Assembly (NCBI GenBank): GCA_012031475.1
Contig: JAAUTJ010000192.1
Coordinates: forward strand, 1 to 8,018
Source of the DNA: Leptolyngbyaceae cyanobacterium SM1_3_5
GTDB taxonomy: Bacteria > Cyanobacteriota > Cyanobacteriia > Elainellales > Elainellaceae
Length of the DNA: 8,018 nt
Direction: 5' to 3'
A model generated the notes under the pieces. That model worked only from the letters and a program-made list of their open reading frames with translations, did no database searches and had not been told where the DNA came from. Position 1 is the first letter of the stretch, and each line of letters starts with the position of its first letter. Below are positions 5,353 through 8,018 of this stretch, one piece after another. The position numbers were made by a program, and so were the translations under genes.

Positions 5353-7125
5353 ATGCGTAGCTTTTTCAAATCAGTGTTGGCAAGCTTTGTAGCGTTGCTG
5401 TTGTTTGTCGGGTTGGGCGTCGGCGGATTTGCCTTGCTGATTGCGGCGATCGCCTCAGTGGGCAGCACCAAACCTGCGATCGAAGATGACACAATTCTCG
5501 CTTTTGATCTCTCGCTCAACATCGCGGATGCCAGCAGTACGCCCGGAGTTTCTTCGCTGATTACAGGCAGCACACCCAACGCGATCGCCCTGCGAACCGT
5601 GACGCGATCGATCGATCAGGCAGCAAAAGACGATCGGATTAGCGGGCTGTATCTTTCTGGTGATTTAACGAGCGGATTAGGCTGGGCAAGCTTGCGGGAA
5701 CTGCGGCAATCTTTGGAGGCATTTCGCGCAACGGGAAAGCCAATTTTTGCGTATGAAACGCAGGGCAGCGAGCGCGAATACTATCTCAATTCGGTTGCGA
5801 ATACCGTATTAGTTGATCCGAGTGCGGCGATCGAATTTAACGGGCTGCGATCGGAAACGGCTTACTACGTCAATGCTCTACAAAAGTTTGGAATTGGCGT
5901 TCAAATTTTGCGAGTGGGACAGTTTAAATCCGCCGTTGAACCGTTCATTCGTCCGAATAGCAGTCCCGAAAGTCGTCAGCAAACGCAGCAGCTTTTGAAC
6001 GATATTTGGGGCGAATTTCTCACCAGCGTCGGCAAAAGTCGGACGCTGACGACGCGCCAACTGACCGCGATCGCCAACACGCAAGGCTTGCTGCTCGCTG
6101 ATGAAGCCGTCAAAGCCGGACTTGCCGATGAAGTCGCGCATTCCGATGAGGTCGCCGCCCAGCTTCGCGCCGTGACGGGAGAAGAAAAGCCGGAGGGCGA
6201 GGAAGCGTTTCGGCAAATTAGCATTACTGAATATCTGGCGGCGATCGACGCTGAACGGTCTTCCGGCAATCGAATTGCAGTGATTTATGCCGAGGGCAAC
6301 ATCGTCAATGGCGAAGGTGGCAGTGGACAAATTGGCGGCGATGTGCTGGCTGAGCAAATCCGTAAGCTGCGGGAAGATGAGGACGTGAAGGCGATCGTGA
6401 TTCGCGTCAACTCCCCGGGCGGCAGTGCTAGCGCGTCTGACGTGATTGCCCGCGAAGTGAAAATCACTGCCGATCGCAAACCCGTCGTCATTTCAATGGG
6501 TGACATTGCCGCATCCGGTGGCTACTTAATGTCAACATTTGCGACCGAAATTTTCGCCTCACCGAACACGATTACCGGATCGATCGGCGTGTTTGGATTG
6601 CTGCCAAACGTCCAGCGACTCGCGAACAATAATGGCATCACTTGGGACACCGTTGAAACCAATCCGTTTGCCGACAGTCAGACGATCGCCCGCCCCAAAA
6701 CGCCGCAGGAATTGGCGATCGGTCAGCGGATTGTGAATCGAATTTACGATCGGTTTGTGGGTGATGTGGCAACAGGTCGAAAACTCGATCGCAATCGCGT
6801 CAACGAAATCGCTCAGGGTCGAGTTTGGTCGGGCATTCAAGCAGAAAAAATTGGACTCGTGGACGAACTTGGCGGGCTGACTGCCGCGATTCAATCGGCT
6901 GCCGATCGCGCCAAACTGGGAGACGATTTCGAGATCGATTCCTATCCGCGATCGCGTAGCTTCCGTGAACAGTTTTTCCGAGATTTGTTCGGTAGCTCAG
7001 AAACGCAAAGCGATCCGTTTTCGATCGAACTTCAGCAGTTTCAAAGTCAGTTTGAGACGTTGCGATCGCTCAACGATCCGCAAGGCTTCTATATGCGACT
7101 GCCGATTAATTTCGACATTGACTAA
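5353..7125 (+). CDS. sppA: Signal peptide peptidase SppA, long (67K) form
   Basis: SppA is a membrane-bound serine protease that digests signal peptides left in the membrane after secretion. In cyanobacteria, SppA has also been linked to thylakoid light acclimation. The 590-residue length matches the E. coli-type double-domain form. One N-terminal membrane anchor covers about residues 8-36. The first half carries the catalytic lysine in RVGQFKSAVEPF (K192), and the second half carries the nucleophilic serine in GDIAASGGYLMS (S388), so both parts of the Ser-Lys dyad are present. VNSPGGSASASD (352-363) forms the oxyanion-hole region and NTITGSIGVFG (405-415) is also family-typical. There is no Shine-Dalgarno site before ATG 5353, as is common in cyanobacteria. 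The frame is intact. The stop TAA (7123-7125) overlaps the stop of the convergent helicase gene. Confidence 0.95.
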   Translation: MRSFFKSVLASFVALLLFVGLGVGGFALLIAAIASVGSTKPAIEDDTILAFDLSLNIADASSTPGVSSLITGSTPNAIALRTVTRSIDQAAKDDRISGLYLSGDLTSGLGWASLRELRQSLEAFRATGKPIFAYETQGSEREYYLNSVANTVLVDPSAAIEFNGLRSETAYYVNALQKFGIGVQILRVGQFKSAVEPFIRPNSSPESRQQTQQLLNDIWGEFLTSVGKSRTLTTRQLTAIANTQGLLLADEAVKAGLADEVAHSDEVAAQLRAVTGEEKPEGEEAFRQISITEYLAAIDAERSSGNRIAVIYAEGNIVNGEGGSGQIGGDVLAEQIRKLREDEDVKAIVIRVNSPGGSASASDVIAREVKITADRKPVVISMGDIAASGGYLMSTFATEIFASPNTITGSIGVFGLLPNVQRLANNNGITWDTVETNPFADSQTIARPKTPQELAIGQRIVNRIYDRFVGDVATGRKLDRNRVNEIAQGRVWSGIQAEKIGLVDELGGLTAAIQSAADRAKLGDDFEIDSYPRSRSFREQFFRDLFGSSETQSDPFSIELQQFQSQFETLRSLNDPQGFYMRLPINFDID

Positions 7126-8018
7126 TTCTCACTCAGCAGTTGATTGGGAGCATTCAAAGCTACTTCAATCTGCTCAACGATCGAGGTTTTGCTTTCATAC
7201 AGCATGACCAAATGATCTTTGGCGCGAGTCATGGCCGTGTAGAGTCCGGCTTTCTCGGCAAAGTCGCGATCGTCCGATTGCTCCACGACTAAATCCACTC
7301 CAGCCAGGATCACCGCGTCGAACTCCAAACCCTTCAACGCATTCCAGGAATCAACAATCACAAACGGTCGATCGACCACATTGCCCAACCGCTCTTGTGA
7401 TTTGGTGGGCGCGTGATGGAGAATCCCAAGCTGATAAAGTTCTTCGCTAATTGCTAGCTTGAGCGCTTTTGTCGATTCATGAGCAGGATGCGTCAGAATG
7501 CCGATCGATGATTTTGGATAGCTTTCAAGCGCCATATTTACCTGTTTGGCAATTTCTACAGGGATTGCGGCGCGATCGATTTGCACCAGCGCGGGCACAA
7601 TTCCAGAACTGCGAGAAAGCTGCTTCTTCGGCTCGATGATTTTGTCGATCGAAGGGCTGTTTTCCTTGCGATCGAACTTCATTCCGGCTTGCTCCAAAGC
7701 AGGCTGAATAAACTTCCAGGCGAGTTCTAGGATTTCCGGTGAATTGCGATAGTTCAAGTCAAAAATTTGAGCGCGTCCAACCACATCAATTCCCAGTTTT
7801 GCCCAACTCCAATTGCTTTTGCGTCGATGCGCCTGACCGTAAACCGATTGCGTGTTGTCGTACACAAAGAAGAGTGAGTTGGTTTGCGGATTGACAACCG
7901 AAAGCAAAGCTTGAAACCACTCGTCGTAAAATCTTGCGCTTCATCAACGAGAATCGCGTCATAGTTCAGATTGGAAGTTACAGCCAGATCGATGATTTTC
8001 TGTCGGAGATCAGCATCG
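7122..8018 (-). CDS. UvrD-like superfamily 1 helicase, C-terminal part; frame broken by one-base deletion
   Basis: This is the C-terminal part of a UvrD/Rep-type ATP-dependent DNA helicase; the N terminus with Walker A lies outside the window. Motifs in order are AILVDEAQDF (motif II/Walker B), LFFVYDNTQSVYG (motif III), IFDLNYRNS (motif IV), WNALKGLEFDAVILAG (motif V) and LYTAMTRAKDHLVMLYE (motif VI with the arginine finger). The Walker B segment is in one frame (from the window edge to about 7930) and all else in another. One added base in the A run at 7928-7931 gives the expected DEAQDFYDEWFQALLSVV. The TTG at 7907 is therefore an internal leucine codon, not a start. The stop at 7122-7124 overlaps the convergent sppA stop. 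Exact subfamily and role (repair, or a mobile-element helicase) are not clear from this half. Confidence 0.88.

Larger units (their letters stand above)
253..7069. repeat. HIP1 octamers GCGATCGC, 13 scattered copies
   Basis: Copies start at 253, 750, 2464, 2539, 2995, 4187, 4252, 4453, 5446, 5581, 6067, 6948 and 7062. HIP1 is the highly iterated palindrome of many cyanobacterial genomes, and its abundance here is the main clue to the organism. It falls in both genes and spacers. There are none from 758 to 2463, which includes the whole SPFH-Arc unit, and none within the DUF1963 gene. Confidence 0.9.

Noticed and set aside
5878..6357. A 159-codon minus-strand frame inside sppA
   Set aside because: It has no family-like sequence, and sppA on the other strand is complete with both catalytic residues.
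1..8018. CRISPR array, tRNA or rRNA gene, transposase, integrase or attachment site
   Set aside because: I found no regularly spaced repeats, no tRNA-like cloverleaf and no such protein motifs in any frame.

Overview
The window looks like a piece of a cyanobacterial chromosome. Its clearest signature is the HIP1 octamer GCGATCGC, of which I count 13 copies in 8 kb where about 0.1 would be expected by chance, plus many partial GATCG cores. A type 2 isopentenyl-diphosphate isomerase, a long-form SppA protease and a GC/AT-palindromic dispersed repeat (arms GCCCCCTAAATCCCC) also fit a filamentous, Leptolyngbya/Oscillatoriales-like organism. The genus is a guess.

Layout. On the minus strand at the left is a membrane glycosyltransferase of the ArnT/PMT-like type (186-1148). 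Its C-terminal part is missing and its stop codon lies inside a 37-bp palindromic repeat (181-217); a minus-strand hairpin terminator follows (57-93). Divergent from it is a two-gene plus-strand unit, an SPFH/band-7 membrane protein (1253-2191) and a 61-residue Arc-like ribbon-helix-helix protein (2209-2394). It is preceded by a possible operator made of three TGATA units exactly 11 bp apart. Next are a minus-strand ChaC-like gamma-glutamylcyclotransferase (2516-3195) and, divergent from it, the IPP isomerase fni/idi2 (3347-4437). Then come a YwqG/DUF1963 family gene (4465-5280), sppA (5353-7125) and, converging on it with a 4-base overlap, the C-terminal half of a UvrD-like superfamily 1 helicase (7122 to the window end, minus).

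The most important caution is that four of the conserved genes carry one-base indels: ChaC near 2885, isomerase in the C run at 4194-4197, DUF1963 near 5137 and in the T run at 5206-5212, helicase in the A run at 7928-7931. In every case the family-typical sequence continues without loss in the next frame. This pattern points to uncorrected sequencing errors rather than to decay of four unrelated genes, so I annotate these as full-length genes with broken frames.

The genes are mostly housekeeping or accessory and do not form one pathway. The part most likely to be an under-described system is the SPFH plus Arc-like repressor module with its phased operator. The DUF1963 gene stands out by lacking HIP1 sites and by being AT-richer than its neighbours, so it may be a later arrival.
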